Assembly: GCF_000350485.1 (NCBI RefSeq) | Contig: NZ_AORV01000042.1 | Coordinates: 1-64,000, forward strand | Reading direction: 5' to 3' | DNA from: Ruminiclostridium cellobioparum subsp. termitidis CT1112 | GTDB taxonomy: Bacteria > Bacillota > Clostridia > Acetivibrionales > DSM-1351 | DNA length: 64,000 nucleotides | Part shown: positions 53,212 through 62,085 of the stretch, one piece after another | Numbering within the stretch: the stretch's first letter is position 1 | How the letters are laid out: each line of letters opens with the position of its first letter | Translations under genes and position numbers: made by a program | Notes under the pieces: model-generated | The model's database searches: none | The model's input: only the letters and a program-made list of their open reading frames with translations | Told to the model about the DNA's origin: nothing

Positions 53212-53403
53212 TTATCCTAAAAAGAATTCCTTCAGTTCCCGCTGCTGAGTATATGAAGATGCTGCTATGATATAATCGCCTTCCTGTTCCATAAGATCTG
53301 CAATTATGGAGGTGCGCCCGCCTTTCAGGAGCAGCCCATAATAACTGCCTGCATTGAATCCTTCCGAAAAAAGAGTAAAAATAATGAGCATTATAATATG
53401 CAA
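53212..53403 (-). CDS. Small open frame, possible gene remnant
   Basis: A 63-codon frame with no convincing ribosome-binding site. Its last codons (RELKEFFLG, stop) and the next 20 bases resemble the end of the epimerase gene at 62086 (REREEILLG, stop; then a similar ATTGCATTATT run). It may be the decayed 3' end of a paralogue. It may also be non-coding. The 287 bases from here to 53690 hold nothing recognisable. Confidence 0.25.
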   Translation of the reverse strand: MHIIMLIIFTLFSEGFNAGSYYGLLLKGGRTSIIADLMEQEGDYIIAASSYTQQRELKEFFLG

Positions 53404-53690
53404 CCAGCTATATATAATGCCCCATAGTAAAGAATACCCATTAATTATATCACTTTAACATTAATTACATGAAACCTTAAATTACAAGGATTATCGGTGC
53501 TATGAATTATTAAAGTGTAAATTGGCTGGATATTTGTGCAAATATCTCTCTTTTTCTTCAAATAGCTAATAATATCGTACTTCTCAGGTAAAAAATTGTC
53601 AGGCTCAATACAACTAAAAAATTCAAGTATTTTTTTCGGCTATTATTAAATAATAAACTTATCATTTCAAATGGAAAGAGGTTAATAAAA

Positions 53691-54368
53691 TTGTTAGTTG
53701 TTTTTATAAGAACTTTGGTTTTATATATTATTGTTATTATTGCAATGAGAATAATGGGAAAAAGGCAGATAGGAGAATTGCAGCCTTTTGAGCTTGCTGT
53801 TGCCATTATGATCTCTGAGCTTGCCTCTGTACCCATGCAAAATACCGGCATTCCCCTGGTGAACGGCATCATACCCATATTGACAATGCTGGCTGCCCAA
53901 ATATTTATTTCCTTTGTAGCCTTGAAAAGTACAAAAGCCAGAGAAATTATCTGCGGCAGGCCAAGTATTCTTATTTCAGCCGGCAAAATCAATGAACAGG
54001 TATTCCGTAACGAGCTGTATACCTTGAATGATTTGCTTGAACAGCTTCGAAGCAAGGATATATATGATATCGCAGACGTGGAATATGCAATTTTGGAGAC
54101 CAACGGACAATTGAGTGTGGTACCGAAGGCAGCTAAAAGAAATGTGACTCCGGAGGATTTAAATCTGTCAGTCAAGTATGAGGCACCGGCAATTGATTTG
54201 ATAATCGACGGACAGCTGATAACAAAAAATTTAAAAAGGACAAACCTGGATAAAGAGACTCTCGAGATGGAATTGAACAAAATAGGAATAAACAGGATAG
54301 GGGATGTTTTCTTTGCAAGTGTCGATTCAGACGGAAAATTATTCTGCCAGGCAAAGGAAAAAAAATAA
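53691..54368 (+). CDS. DUF421 (YetF-like) membrane protein
   Basis: This 225-residue protein has three N-terminal membrane segments within the first 85 residues, including the family block IAMRIMGKRQIGELQPFELA followed by VAIMISELASVPMQN, and a cytoplasmic C-terminal domain with RPSILISAGKINEQVFRNEL and the two beta-rich YetF repeats. Function is not established; homologues are frequent in spore-formers. Translation probably starts at TTG 53691, nine bases after AGAGG. The DUF4363 gene follows after 24 bases. Confidence 0.88.
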   Translation: MLVVFIRTLVLYIIVIIAMRIMGKRQIGELQPFELAVAIMISELASVPMQNTGIPLVNGIIPILTMLAAQIFISFVALKSTKAREIICGRPSILISAGKINEQVFRNELYTLNDLLEQLRSKDIYDIADVEYAILETNGQLSVVPKAAKRNVTPEDLNLSVKYEAPAIDLIIDGQLITKNLKRTNLDKETLEMELNKIGINRIGDVFFASVDSDGKLFCQAKEKK

Positions 54369-54392
54369 TTCCAAAGGAGTGAGCTTCACATT

Positions 54393-54785
54393 ATGAACAC
54401 CAATACAAAAACAATTATCCTCATTTCCATATTATTGATAGTCATAATTCTTTCAGGTTCATTAACACTTTATTACCTTGAAAGATCGGCAGGAATCCTG
54501 GAATATTCAGTTATTTCGGCCAGTAAATCAGTCTCGGACAAACAATGGACTTCTGCAGAAAAGCAGCTTGAGGAATTCAATAAAAACTGGGATAGGACAA
54601 AATATTACTGGGCCATGCTTGTAGACCATTTTGAAATTGATAATATTGACGATTCCTTTACCAAAACCAAAATGTATGTGGAAAGCGAGGATTACTCCTC
54701 TGCACTGGCTGAACTGGAGGCTTTGAAGTATTATATACTGCACATACCCAAAAAGGAAAGCTTTAGTTTTGAGAATATCTTCTAA
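54393..54785 (+). CDS. DUF4363 family protein
   Basis: This 130-residue protein has an N-terminal membrane helix at about 7-28 and an extracytoplasmic helical domain (SVSDKQWTSAEKQLEEFNKN; SALAELEALKYYILHIPKKE). It belongs to the DUF4363 group, typically found directly after DUF421 genes, so the two probably act together. An AAAGGAG site precedes the ATG. No biochemical role is known. Confidence 0.82.
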   Translation: MNTNTKTIILISILLIVIILSGSLTLYYLERSAGILEYSVISASKSVSDKQWTSAEKQLEEFNKNWDRTKYYWAMLVDHFEIDNIDDSFTKTKMYVESEDYSSALAELEALKYYILHIPKKESFSFENIF

Positions 54786-54786
54786 A

Positions 54787-55791
54787 TTATTTAAAGCCCC
54801 TCTCTACCAGGAATATAATAAAAAAGATATAAAACAGGCCTCCTGATAACAGCGGTATTGGACTCAGCTGCCTCTTTACCTTTATCCAGAGGAAGGTTAC
54901 CAGCGCCGAGCACAGTGCAAGCAATGCACTTACCAGAGTGATGGTATCAAGTCTCCAGCATGTGGCAAGGATACCGATGGAAACAGGTATACAGCTCTGG
55001 AATACCATCGCACCTGTTATATTTCCCAGGGAAAGGGTATCCTTGCTTTTGCTGATCCATATGACACTGTTAAACTTTTCAGGCAGCTCGGTTGCTATGG
55101 GAGTTATGACTATTGACAGTGCCAGTGTTGATATTCCAAAACCCTTTGAGACCACTTCAATATTACTGACGAAAAGTTCGGCCCCCACAATGATCACTGT
55201 CAGCGCAACCATGACCTGAAGTGATATAACAAAAATATTGGCTTTTGTATTAAAAGCCCTTGCAAAGGTGAGGTCATCAATCTCCTCATCACTGGAACGG
55301 TCACCGTTAACGGTTTTAAAAACATAGTACACATAACACCCTATTAGTATGAAGGCCAATGCATTTTTAACCACCCCAAAAGTGATGATTGAAGCTAAAA
55401 TCATTCCTGTATAAATTATAACAAAAAATGAGATATCCCTGCTTAATATCTCAAGATTTACATTGAGTATATATCCTGTTTTACGCCTGCCGGCAAATAC
55501 AACAGCACTTAAACCGGTAATGAAGAAGGCCAGTGTGGAAAGCATAAATGGTGCACCTACAATTGCTCCGATGCCTATGTCCACAGATTCCGGGCCTTTT
55601 GAAAACAGGAGTGCAATGATGGGAATCAGCGTTTCAGGCAAGCAGGTGCCTACAGCCGAAAAAATACTGCCCACCACACCGTCTCCCACATTAAGTTTTT
55701 TACCCAGCCATTCTATTCCGTTAGTAAACAATTCACAACCGGTAAGTATTATCCCAAGACTTAAAACAAGTATAATAATATTCTGCAGCAT
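54787..55791 (-). CDS. Sodium/calcium-exchanger-type cation antiporter
   Basis: This 334-residue membrane protein has about ten helices and the duplicated alpha-repeats of the CaCA family: SIFSAVGTCLPETLIPI (near residue 41) and LALSIVITPIATELPEKFNS (near 222). The conserved glutamates of both repeats are present. It should exchange Ca2+ or Na+ for another cation; specificity is not readable. It converges with the DUF4363 gene, the stop codons being one base apart. Confidence 0.88.
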   Translation of the reverse strand: MLQNIIILVLSLGIILTGCELFTNGIEWLGKKLNVGDGVVGSIFSAVGTCLPETLIPIIALLFSKGPESVDIGIGAIVGAPFMLSTLAFFITGLSAVVFAGRRKTGYILNVNLEILSRDISFFVIIYTGMILASIITFGVVKNALAFILIGCYVYYVFKTVNGDRSSDEEIDDLTFARAFNTKANIFVISLQVMVALTVIIVGAELFVSNIEVVSKGFGISTLALSIVITPIATELPEKFNSVIWISKSKDTLSLGNITGAMVFQSCIPVSIGILATCWRLDTITLVSALLALCSALVTFLWIKVKRQLSPIPLLSGGLFYIFFIIFLVERGFK

Positions 55792-55931
55792 TTTTCATCC
55801 CTATTCCCTTCAGACGTTGCCTTCGGTATTTCCGTCATTTTGCCACTGTATACCAAACCCGTGATTTGTATCAGTTAACTTATGTGCTTGTATAATAATA
55901 TGAGAGGGGCAGCCGAAATCATTACAAAAAT

Positions 55932-55968
55932 ATATTCAACAATTATTTAACTGATAATTGTTGAATAT
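55932..55968 (-). terminator. Terminator of the surface-glycan operon
   Basis: ATATTCAACAATTAT and its perfect complement form a 15-bp stem around a 7-base loop. On the minus strand it is followed by ATTTTTG. It lies about 55 bases after the reductase stop codon. Confidence 0.8.
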
Positions 55969-56023
55969 ATGGGAAATAAAGCAGCATGGAATTTCTATTA
56001 ATATGGATTAACAGATGTGGCAG

Positions 56024-56890
56024 CTATACATTATAATGCGGATAAAAGGCTGGGTGGGCCAAAATCCAAGCCTTCATCCCGGATATCATAATTTTATAAT
56101 CCGGTACCTGATAATCAAAATCATGACGGGTATTGATGAGACTTTTATCTACCAGATCATTAAAATACTTGTCTATATACACATCATTTCTATTAAAAAC
56201 TTCTTTAAAGAGCAAAAGCAGCTCATATTTATTTATGCTTTGGGTCGGAACCAAATGGTATATCCCGGACAGATCATTTATTACAGCCTGTTCCACGGCT
56301 TTTGCCAGCTCAATGGTTGTAATGCCGGTCCAAATTGCATTTACATAGCCGTTTATTTTTCCTTTGGACTTCATGAACCAATTAAAAAGTCCAATCCCGT
56401 CATAATTTATATCGGGCCCGATTATGGAGGTTCTGAACGTTAAATTACGGCCTTCACCTATCTCCCCTATGGCCTTGGTCCGGTCATAACATGAGTCTCC
56501 GTCTTTAAAGGAGTTTTCTGTATAGAAACCTGTTTTGCCTGAAAATACGCAATCGGTACTTAAATGGACAATTTTGGTGCGGGAGTCTCTAAACCGGACT
56601 TCCAAAAAGTGCGGCAGATAGGAATTCAACAAAATTGCCCTGTCCTTAAAGTCGGCGGCATTCCGGTTTAAAATACCAATACAATTTATAATGACATCGA
56701 AGTCCTCTTTATCCAGATATGCTCCAAGCTTAATAAAATCAGCCGCATCACACAAATATGATTTTTCATTCAGCTTTTTCTTATGTGCAAGATTAAAAAC
56801 ATCATAGGCTCCGCTCTCTTCAAAGAAGGCAGTCATAACATGCCCTGCCATGCCTTTGGAACCCAATACCAATATTTTTTTCCTGCCCAT
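56024..56890 (-). CDS. NAD(P)-dependent RmlD-like sugar-nucleotide reductase
   Basis: This 288-residue extended SDR protein has the Rossmann motif VLGSKGMAGHVMTAFFEESG, the VIINCIGILNR strand and a VHLSTDCVFSGKTGFYTE segment. The YxxxK is shifted as in RmlD (YDRTKAIGE). It resembles dTDP-4-keto-rhamnose reductases, but its partners are UDP-GlcNAc-type enzymes. It probably reduces UDP-4-keto-6-deoxy-L-sugars made by the first enzyme of this operon, as WbvR-type reductases do for UDP-N-acetyl-L-rhamnosamine. Four bases separate it from the epimerase gene. Confidence 0.85.
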   Translation of the reverse strand: MGRKKILVLGSKGMAGHVMTAFFEESGAYDVFNLAHKKKLNEKSYLCDAADFIKLGAYLDKEDFDVIINCIGILNRNAADFKDRAILLNSYLPHFLEVRFRDSRTKIVHLSTDCVFSGKTGFYTENSFKDGDSCYDRTKAIGEIGEGRNLTFRTSIIGPDINYDGIGLFNWFMKSKGKINGYVNAIWTGITTIELAKAVEQAVINDLSGIYHLVPTQSINKYELLLLFKEVFNRNDVYIDKYFNDLVDKSLINTRHDFDYQVPDYKIMISGMKAWILAHPAFYPHYNV

Positions 56891-56893
56891 CTG

Positions 56894-58024
56894 CTAATCC
56901 GCCCTCCTCCACACCGTCCGGTTGACATAATCCGTGTAGCTCATGATAATTTTTACCACCTTATCAGATACATTGGAAACATTGTAGTCCTCAACCGGCT
57001 TTCCTGCTGGGGCTTTGCCGCCCGCACCGCCTGTTGCAATATCCACCGACTGCAATACCCTGTGTGCCTTGAGACCGGATAATATGAGCACCCCTTCATC
57101 CATGCCCTCAGGCCTCTCATGGGCATTTCGGATGGTAACGGCAGGAAAGGAAAGCAGGGAAGCCTCTTCCATAATGGTTCCGCTGTCTGATATTACACAA
57201 AATGCATTTGTCTGGAGTTTTATGTAGTCAAAGAAACCCAATGGTTTAATCCACTGGATTTTAGGATCTAAGAGAGCTTTATCCAGCAGCATTACTTTCT
57301 TCATGGTTCTTGGATGAGTTGATACAATAATTCTTTTACCGTATTCTGAGGCAATGGCATTCAAGCTTTCAATAAAAGCCTTGAAATTCATATCCGAATC
57401 AATATTTTCCTCCCTATGTGCGCTGACCACAAAATATTCTTTTGGCTGAAGCTTCATCCTGGCCAGTACCTGGGATTTATCAATGTCATTTTTATAAAAT
57501 TCCAACACTTCCAGCATTGATGAACCGGTTTTTATGACAGTCTCACCTCTAATGCCCTCCTGGAGCAAATACCTTCTTGCATGCTCCGATATTGGCATAT
57601 TGATATCGCTTAAATGATCCACTATTTTACGGTTTATTTCTTCGGGTACTCTCTGGTCAAAGCAGCGGTTTCCGGCTTCCATATGAAAGATGGGTATCTT
57701 TTTCCTCTTGGCGGCGATGACGGACAGGCAGCTGTTTGTATCTCCATAAATCAGGACTGCATCAGGCTTCTCGGCTTCTAAAACTTCATCTGCCTTGATC
57801 AGAACCTTTGCAATTGTCTCAACAGGTGATTTTCCGGCAGAATTTAAATAGTACTGAGGCTTTCTTATACGCATTTCTTCAAAAAATATCTCATTAAGTT
57901 CATAGTCAAAATTCTGCCCGGTATGGACAAGTATATGCTCGGTACATTTATCAAGCCTGTCAATGACTCTGCTCAATTTAATGATTTCCGGCCGGGTGCC
58001 CACTATGGTCATCACTTTCAGCAT
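56894..58024 (-). CDS. UDP-N-acetylglucosamine 2-epimerase-like enzyme
   Basis: This 376-residue non-hydrolysing 2-epimerase of the GT-B fold has the N-terminal VGTRPEIIKLSRVI, HTGQNFDYELNEIFFEEM, GDTNSCL, HMEAGNRCFDQRVPEEINRK and the C-terminal SDSGTIMEEASLLSFPAVTI. The 'FDYELNEIFF' form points to the CapG/WbjD/WbvD subgroup acting on 6-deoxy-N-acetylhexosamine nucleotides rather than to MnaA. In this operon it would perform the last step. Confidence 0.88.
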   Translation of the reverse strand: MLKVMTIVGTRPEIIKLSRVIDRLDKCTEHILVHTGQNFDYELNEIFFEEMRIRKPQYYLNSAGKSPVETIAKVLIKADEVLEAEKPDAVLIYGDTNSCLSVIAAKRKKIPIFHMEAGNRCFDQRVPEEINRKIVDHLSDINMPISEHARRYLLQEGIRGETVIKTGSSMLEVLEFYKNDIDKSQVLARMKLQPKEYFVVSAHREENIDSDMNFKAFIESLNAIASEYGKRIIVSTHPRTMKKVMLLDKALLDPKIQWIKPLGFFDYIKLQTNAFCVISDSGTIMEEASLLSFPAVTIRNAHERPEGMDEGVLILSGLKAHRVLQSVDIATGGAGGKAPAGKPVEDYNVSNVSDKVVKIIMSYTDYVNRTVWRRAD

Positions 58025-58027
58025 ATG

Positions 58028-59050
58028 TCAAACCCCTTTTATTTGTTTTAATTCCTTTTGGATATAATCCAGGCTCAGGAGCAGTTTCTTTAGCTCATCA
58101 CCGGTGAGCCTCCGGGTATTATGGGAATTGTAATCGTTTAAACCGGCCGTTCTGCTGTTGCCGCAGCTGATATACTTATCATAGTTGAGATCCCTGTTGT
58201 CTGCCGGTATTCTGTAGTAATCCCCCAGATCTTCAGCTATTGACATCTCTTCCCTTGTCAATAATGTCTCGTATAATTTTTCGCCGTGGCGTGTGCCTAT
58301 GATCCTTATTTCATTCCCGGCATTGAAAATATCCTTCAGTGCCTCAGCCAGCTCCAGTATCGTTGCAGCGGGTGCTTTTTGGACAAATATGTCCCCCGGC
58401 TTTGCATTATTGAAGGCATAAAGTACTAAATCAATGGCATTTTCCAGTGACATCATAAACCTTGTCATATTTGGATCTGTGACAGTCAAAGGCACCCCTT
58501 CGGCTATCTGCCGGACAAACAACGGTATAACCGACCCTCTGGAAGCCATTACGTTGCCGTACCTGGTTCCGCACAAAACCGTTTCATCTTCATTTATATT
58601 TCTTGAGGTAGCCACCATTACCTTTTCCAGCAGCGCTTTGGACATTCCCATGGCGTTGATCGGGTAGACAGCCTTGTCGGTGCTTAATACAATTACCTTC
58701 TTTACTTTATTTTCAATAGCTGTATTCAGAAGATTCTCAGTTCCGATTATATTGGTCCTGACTGCCTCCATGGGATAAAACTCGCAGGAGGGCACCTGTT
58801 TTAACGCAGCCGCATGGAAAACAAAGTCCACTCCCTTTAAGGCTTTGTATATGGAGTTGTAATCTCTCACATCTCCGATATAAAATTTAACCTTCTCATT
58901 GTTCAGTTCACGGCGCATGTCATACTGCTTTTTCTCGTCTCTGCTGAATATACGGATTTCTTTAATATCGGTATTAATAAATCTATTAAGTACGGCATTG
59001 CCGAAAGAACCGGTCCCTCCGGTGATAAGCAAAGTTTTTCCGGTAAACAT
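58028..59050 (-). CDS. UDP-GlcNAc 4,6-dehydratase/epimerase (CapE/FnlA/WbvB type)
   Basis: This 340-residue SDR enzyme has the glycine-rich TGGTGSFGNAVLNRF, SRDEKKQYDMRREL, FYIGDVRDY, the active-site VLSTDKAVYPINAMGMSKAL and GTRYGNVMASRGSVIPLF. It should convert UDP-GlcNAc into the 4-keto-6-deoxy sugar with inverted C5, the entry step to N-acetyl-L-fucosamine or N-acetyl-L-quinovosamine. I start at ATG 59050, five bases after GGGAG; the longer frame to 59224 overlaps the preceding gene. Confidence 0.9.
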   Translation of the reverse strand: MFTGKTLLITGGTGSFGNAVLNRFINTDIKEIRIFSRDEKKQYDMRRELNNEKVKFYIGDVRDYNSIYKALKGVDFVFHAAALKQVPSCEFYPMEAVRTNIIGTENLLNTAIENKVKKVIVLSTDKAVYPINAMGMSKALLEKVMVATSRNINEDETVLCGTRYGNVMASRGSVIPLFVRQIAEGVPLTVTDPNMTRFMMSLENAIDLVLYAFNNAKPGDIFVQKAPAATILELAEALKDIFNAGNEIRIIGTRHGEKLYETLLTREEMSIAEDLGDYYRIPADNRDLNYDKYISCGNSRTAGLNDYNSHNTRRLTGDELKKLLLSLDYIQKELKQIKGV

Positions 59051-59087
59051 ACAATCTCCCATCCCGCCAGGTTGTGCAAAATAGTTG

Positions 59088-60179
59088 CTATATGGCGTAA
59101 CAAACCGTTTCGTGCAGGCCATTTGAATAATGTCTGATATAAATATTATAGGAGGCCGGCAGGGTCCGGATAAGCAAGGGCAGCTCCCATATATCGGCAG
59201 CTTTATGATAAATTGATATGGCAAGCTTTGGATGATTTTCAGCGATTGTGTTTTTCATTCCATAAAGAGCTTCTTTTTCAGCCCCTTCAATATCCAGCTT
59301 TATATATGTCGGTTTATGCTCCCCTACCACATCATCAAGCCTGACCAGTGAGATATTATCCCCGCCGGTATCGGAAATAGCCGAGGCGCTGTTTCCATGG
59401 CTGTCAAAGCTTATTTCTCCGGCTTTCGAATACAGGCCCGCATTAAACAGCTTCAGACGGTTACAATACATATGCGCAACACTTTTTGTTAAATTGCTGA
59501 AATTTTGTTTATCTGGTTCAAAACCATATATGTAATCAAATTTATTATCAACGCTGTTAACAAAATCAGCTATGGTCTCTCCGTTGTACACTCCTCCGTC
59601 AACAAAGCACTCCCTGTCGGTCAAGGCAAATATATCCGAAGGAAAATACTGTTTCTGACTTATAATATTATCAAAGATTGAAAAATCCATGGTAATCCTG
59701 TGTTTCAAAATATTCATGAATACTGATTTGGAAAGGCTGTCGGCCAAAAATTCATATACGGCGTCAATTTTATCCCGGTTCTCTTTAAGCAGGGAGATAT
59801 TATAAAAATTCTTTTCCCACATCATTACAGGGAAATATTGAACCTTCTTATAACCCAGGCTTATGAGCCTATGATAAATATCCATAGGGTTGGGAAGACA
59901 TATGAGGACAATATATCCATATCCCGCATCCCGTCCGAGTTCTTCAAGGGATATGACCTTTATTCCGTTGACATATGTTCCCTGTTTGGTTTTGTTATCA
60001 TCAACAAAGCAGTGTATGTTACAGGCTTTTTCTTTTAAAATGCAGCTTGTAACATATCCGATGCCTCCGGCACCATATAACACTATATTACCTTTCTGAA
60101 AGGATTCAATTAAGTCAGTGTATATTTTATCTTTATCTCCGGTTTCCATGCCGCATATCTGTTCCAACATTTCCATCAT
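59088..60179 (-). CDS. FkbM-family methyltransferase with N-terminal nucleotide-binding-like domain
   Basis: This 363-residue protein has two parts. Residues about 28-130 form a Rossmann-like unit (IVLYGAGGIGYVTSCILKEK; CFVDDNKTKQGTYVNGIKVI) often found in surface-glycan proteins. Residues about 185-345 carry the FkbM methyltransferase pattern (CFVDGGVYNGETIADFV; YGFEPDKQNF; YIKLDIEGAEKEAL). It would O-methylate a sugar of the surface polymer; the acceptor is unknown. It lies between the glycosyltransferase and the dehydratase genes. Confidence 0.85.
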   Translation of the reverse strand: MMEMLEQICGMETGDKDKIYTDLIESFQKGNIVLYGAGGIGYVTSCILKEKACNIHCFVDDNKTKQGTYVNGIKVISLEELGRDAGYGYIVLICLPNPMDIYHRLISLGYKKVQYFPVMMWEKNFYNISLLKENRDKIDAVYEFLADSLSKSVFMNILKHRITMDFSIFDNIISQKQYFPSDIFALTDRECFVDGGVYNGETIADFVNSVDNKFDYIYGFEPDKQNFSNLTKSVAHMYCNRLKLFNAGLYSKAGEISFDSHGNSASAISDTGGDNISLVRLDDVVGEHKPTYIKLDIEGAEKEALYGMKNTIAENHPKLAISIYHKAADIWELPLLIRTLPASYNIYIRHYSNGLHETVCYAI

Positions 60180-60191
60180 ATTGATTACCCT

Positions 60192-61205
60192 TTACGATTC
60201 ATTCAGAAGATTTTTATACTCTGTTTCCAGCTCAACCAATTCATTTCGTAAAGTATCTCCCTGTGTCAGCCCCTGGTGAATATACAGCATTCCTTCGTCT
60301 ATAAAGACACGCATGCATACCTTTATCTGCTCTTTACTGATAGTGTGTTTTAAATGGCGGGGTATTCCCCTAAAATTCATATATTCGGTTATTTTTTTAT
60401 AAAAATGTGAAGCGATTGAATAGTTTTTAAGCTGTTCCCTGTTTTCTGAGCTGCTCCACTCTATGGCAGGCAAATATGCAGCTTCATTAAAATTTTCAAT
60501 GATATAGTCATACACTACCAGGGATGACTTGATTCTTTCCTCCAGGTTATGGGAACAGTTGTTTTGGTGCAGCCTGTAATAAATCAGGCTTTCATTTATC
60601 ATTCCGTATTTCATGCCATTCCTGATAAAATTAAGTGAGTTTATGGTATCGCAGGAATGGTCATTATTCCTGTATATACTCCAGGTAATACCGCTTTTTC
60701 GGAAAAAATCAAGTCTGTACAAACCGTTCATGGGAATAACCCCAGAGGCGTTTGCAAATATGCTGCCGACCATATCATCAAGTGTGGGATTAGAATAATT
60801 CCAACAGGATGTGAATTCATTATTTTCATTTATGATCTTAAAATTGCAATAAACATAATCATTATTGGTTTTTTCCAAATAGTCAACGAATTTTTCAATG
60901 GCATCGGCCTGAACATAGTCATCGGATGCAATCCATTGAAAATACTTTCCTCCCGCCTGCTGAATAATTTCCTGAATGGCCTGCGAAGGACCGCCGCTGT
61001 TTTTCTCATGATAAATGCACCTTACGTTTTCATTGCATTTCTCCAATTCCCTAAGTATCTCAATGGAGCCATCGGTAGAGCAGTCATCGATAATAATTAT
61101 TTCTAAATTCCTGTACGACTGGTTAAGATATGACTCAACACAATTCTCTAAAAATTTAATACAATTATAATTAATGATCCCTACAGTAACCACTGGCAAG
61201 CACAA
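60192..61205 (-). CDS. Family 2 glycosyltransferase
   Basis: This 337-residue inverting GT-A transferase has VTVGIINYNCIKFLENCVES, the IIIIDDCSTDGS motif (nucleotide-binding Asp) and a WIASDDYVQADAIEKF DxD-type motif. A helical C-terminal part follows. It is the first gene of the glycan operon and should add a sugar to a surface polymer or to flagellin. I favour TTG 61205, seven bases after GGGAGG, over the upstream GTG at 61223, which would overlap the ribosome-binding site. Confidence 0.87.
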   Translation of the reverse strand: MCLPVVTVGIINYNCIKFLENCVESYLNQSYRNLEIIIIDDCSTDGSIEILRELEKCNENVRCIYHEKNSGGPSQAIQEIIQQAGGKYFQWIASDDYVQADAIEKFVDYLEKTNNDYVYCNFKIINENNEFTSCWNYSNPTLDDMVGSIFANASGVIPMNGLYRLDFFRKSGITWSIYRNNDHSCDTINSLNFIRNGMKYGMINESLIYYRLHQNNCSHNLEERIKSSLVVYDYIIENFNEAAYLPAIEWSSSENREQLKNYSIASHFYKKITEYMNFRGIPRHLKHTISKEQIKVCMRVFIDEGMLYIHQGLTQGDTLRNELVELETEYKNLLNES

Positions 61206-61413
61206 AGGACTTTCCTCCCACACCTCTTATTTGTATTAAGCCGGTTTTCAATATACCAGGCGTAAATCATATTTATTTAGTAATAAGTTATGGATTGAAA
61301 GTAAATTTTGTTACAGAAATTTAAATTTTATTAGGTTTATTACTTTCGCCTGAAAGCCTATAATCACTTCTATGTTGTAAAATACAGCCCAGCCATATTT
61401 GACAAATTATAAA

Positions 61414-61439
61414 AGCAGGGTTGCTGAACTGCCCCTGCT
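61414..61439 (-). terminator. Second hairpin after the repeat-protein gene
   Basis: AGCAGGG and CCCTGCT form a 7-bp stem; on the minus strand TTTTATAATTT follows. With the hairpin at 61467 it makes a tandem terminator that insulates the glycan operon from the gene upstream. The rest of 61206-61501 is A+T-rich and must hold the glycan operon promoter, which I could not place. Confidence 0.65.
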
Positions 61440-61466
61440 CATGATTTAAAAAATAACAAAATAAAA

Positions 61467-61485
61467 GCAAGGGTTATAACCTTGC
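61467..61485 (-). terminator. First terminator after the repeat-protein gene
   Basis: GCAAGG pairs with CCTTGC around a TTATAA-containing loop; on the minus strand TTTTATTTTG follows. It lies 17 bases after the repeat-protein stop codon. Confidence 0.75.
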
Positions 61486-61501
61486 CTATGTATTAACTAT
61501 T

Positions 61502-61957
61502 TTATTTTTTGAGTTTACTTTCGGTATCTGTCCTGAATTCCATCAAGTCGGCAACCGCATCATTGATGCTTGCTATTTTACCATCCAGTTCATTAAAACG
61601 CTTCATTGTCTGCTTCTCAAAGGCATCCAGTTTATCAGACAATTTAATTTGAGATAATTCCAAATTTTTTTGTCCCTGAAATAATTCTTCCTGTCCTTTA
61701 AATAATTCTTTTTGCCCTTGAAATAATTCTTTTTGTCCTTGAACTAATCCTTCTTGACCCTGGAATAATTCTTTTTGCCCTTGAACTAATCCTTCTTGAC
61801 CCTGGAATAATTCTTTTTGCCCTTGAACTAATCCTTCTTGACCCTGGAATAATTCTTTTTGTCCTTGAACTAATCCTTCTTGACCTAGTTTCAATCCCTT
61901 TATATCTGACTCCATACCGCTTAACTTCTCAAGAATGAGTTTTAACGTTTCTTCCAT
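61502..61957 (-). CDS. Coiled-coil protein with tandem 14-residue repeats
   Basis: This 151-residue acidic/Gln-rich protein has no signal peptide or membrane helix. The N-terminus (EETLKLILEKLSGMESDIKG) and C-terminus (MKRFNELDGKIASINDAVADL) are ordinary coiled coil. Between them, residues about 26-95 are built from heptads of the form x-x-L-(V/F)-Q-G-Q; the 14-residue unit GLVQGQKELFQGQE is repeated four times almost without change. It is a single-gene unit. I start at the second ATG (61957), seven bases after GGAGGGG. The function is unknown; repeat-number variation is likely. Confidence 0.75.
   Translation of the reverse strand: MEETLKLILEKLSGMESDIKGLKLGQEGLVQGQKELFQGQEGLVQGQKELFQGQEGLVQGQKELFQGQEGLVQGQKELFQGQKELFKGQEELFQGQKNLELSQIKLSDKLDAFEKQTMKRFNELDGKIASINDAVADLMEFRTDTESKLKK
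61680..61890. repeat. 42-bp tandem repeats inside the coiled-coil gene
   Basis: Four nearly identical 42-bp units, each containing GAACTAATCCTTCTTGACC, recur at 42-base spacing (near 61741, 61783, 61825 and 61867), with degenerate half-units before them. Copies differ at single positions such as TGCCC against TGTCC. They encode the 14-residue repeat of the gene at 61502. Confidence 0.9.
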
Positions 61958-62085
61958 GAGCATACCCCTCCAGAAAATAATTATATCATGGGTAGAAAGT
62001 TATATCTATACTTTTTCAAGCTTTATACCACATATTTACTTATGTTCTTATATCTTTCTTTAACTATGCAATAATGCAATAAATA

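Noticed and set aside
53558-54280. 240-codon open frame on the minus strand
   Set aside because: It lies opposite the DUF421 gene, whose translation has clear family motifs, membrane helices and a partner gene. The antisense product is a hydrophobic shadow with no ribosome-binding site.
61680-61890. CRISPR array
   Set aside because: The 42-bp units follow each other without spacers and translate in frame as a 14-residue repeat.
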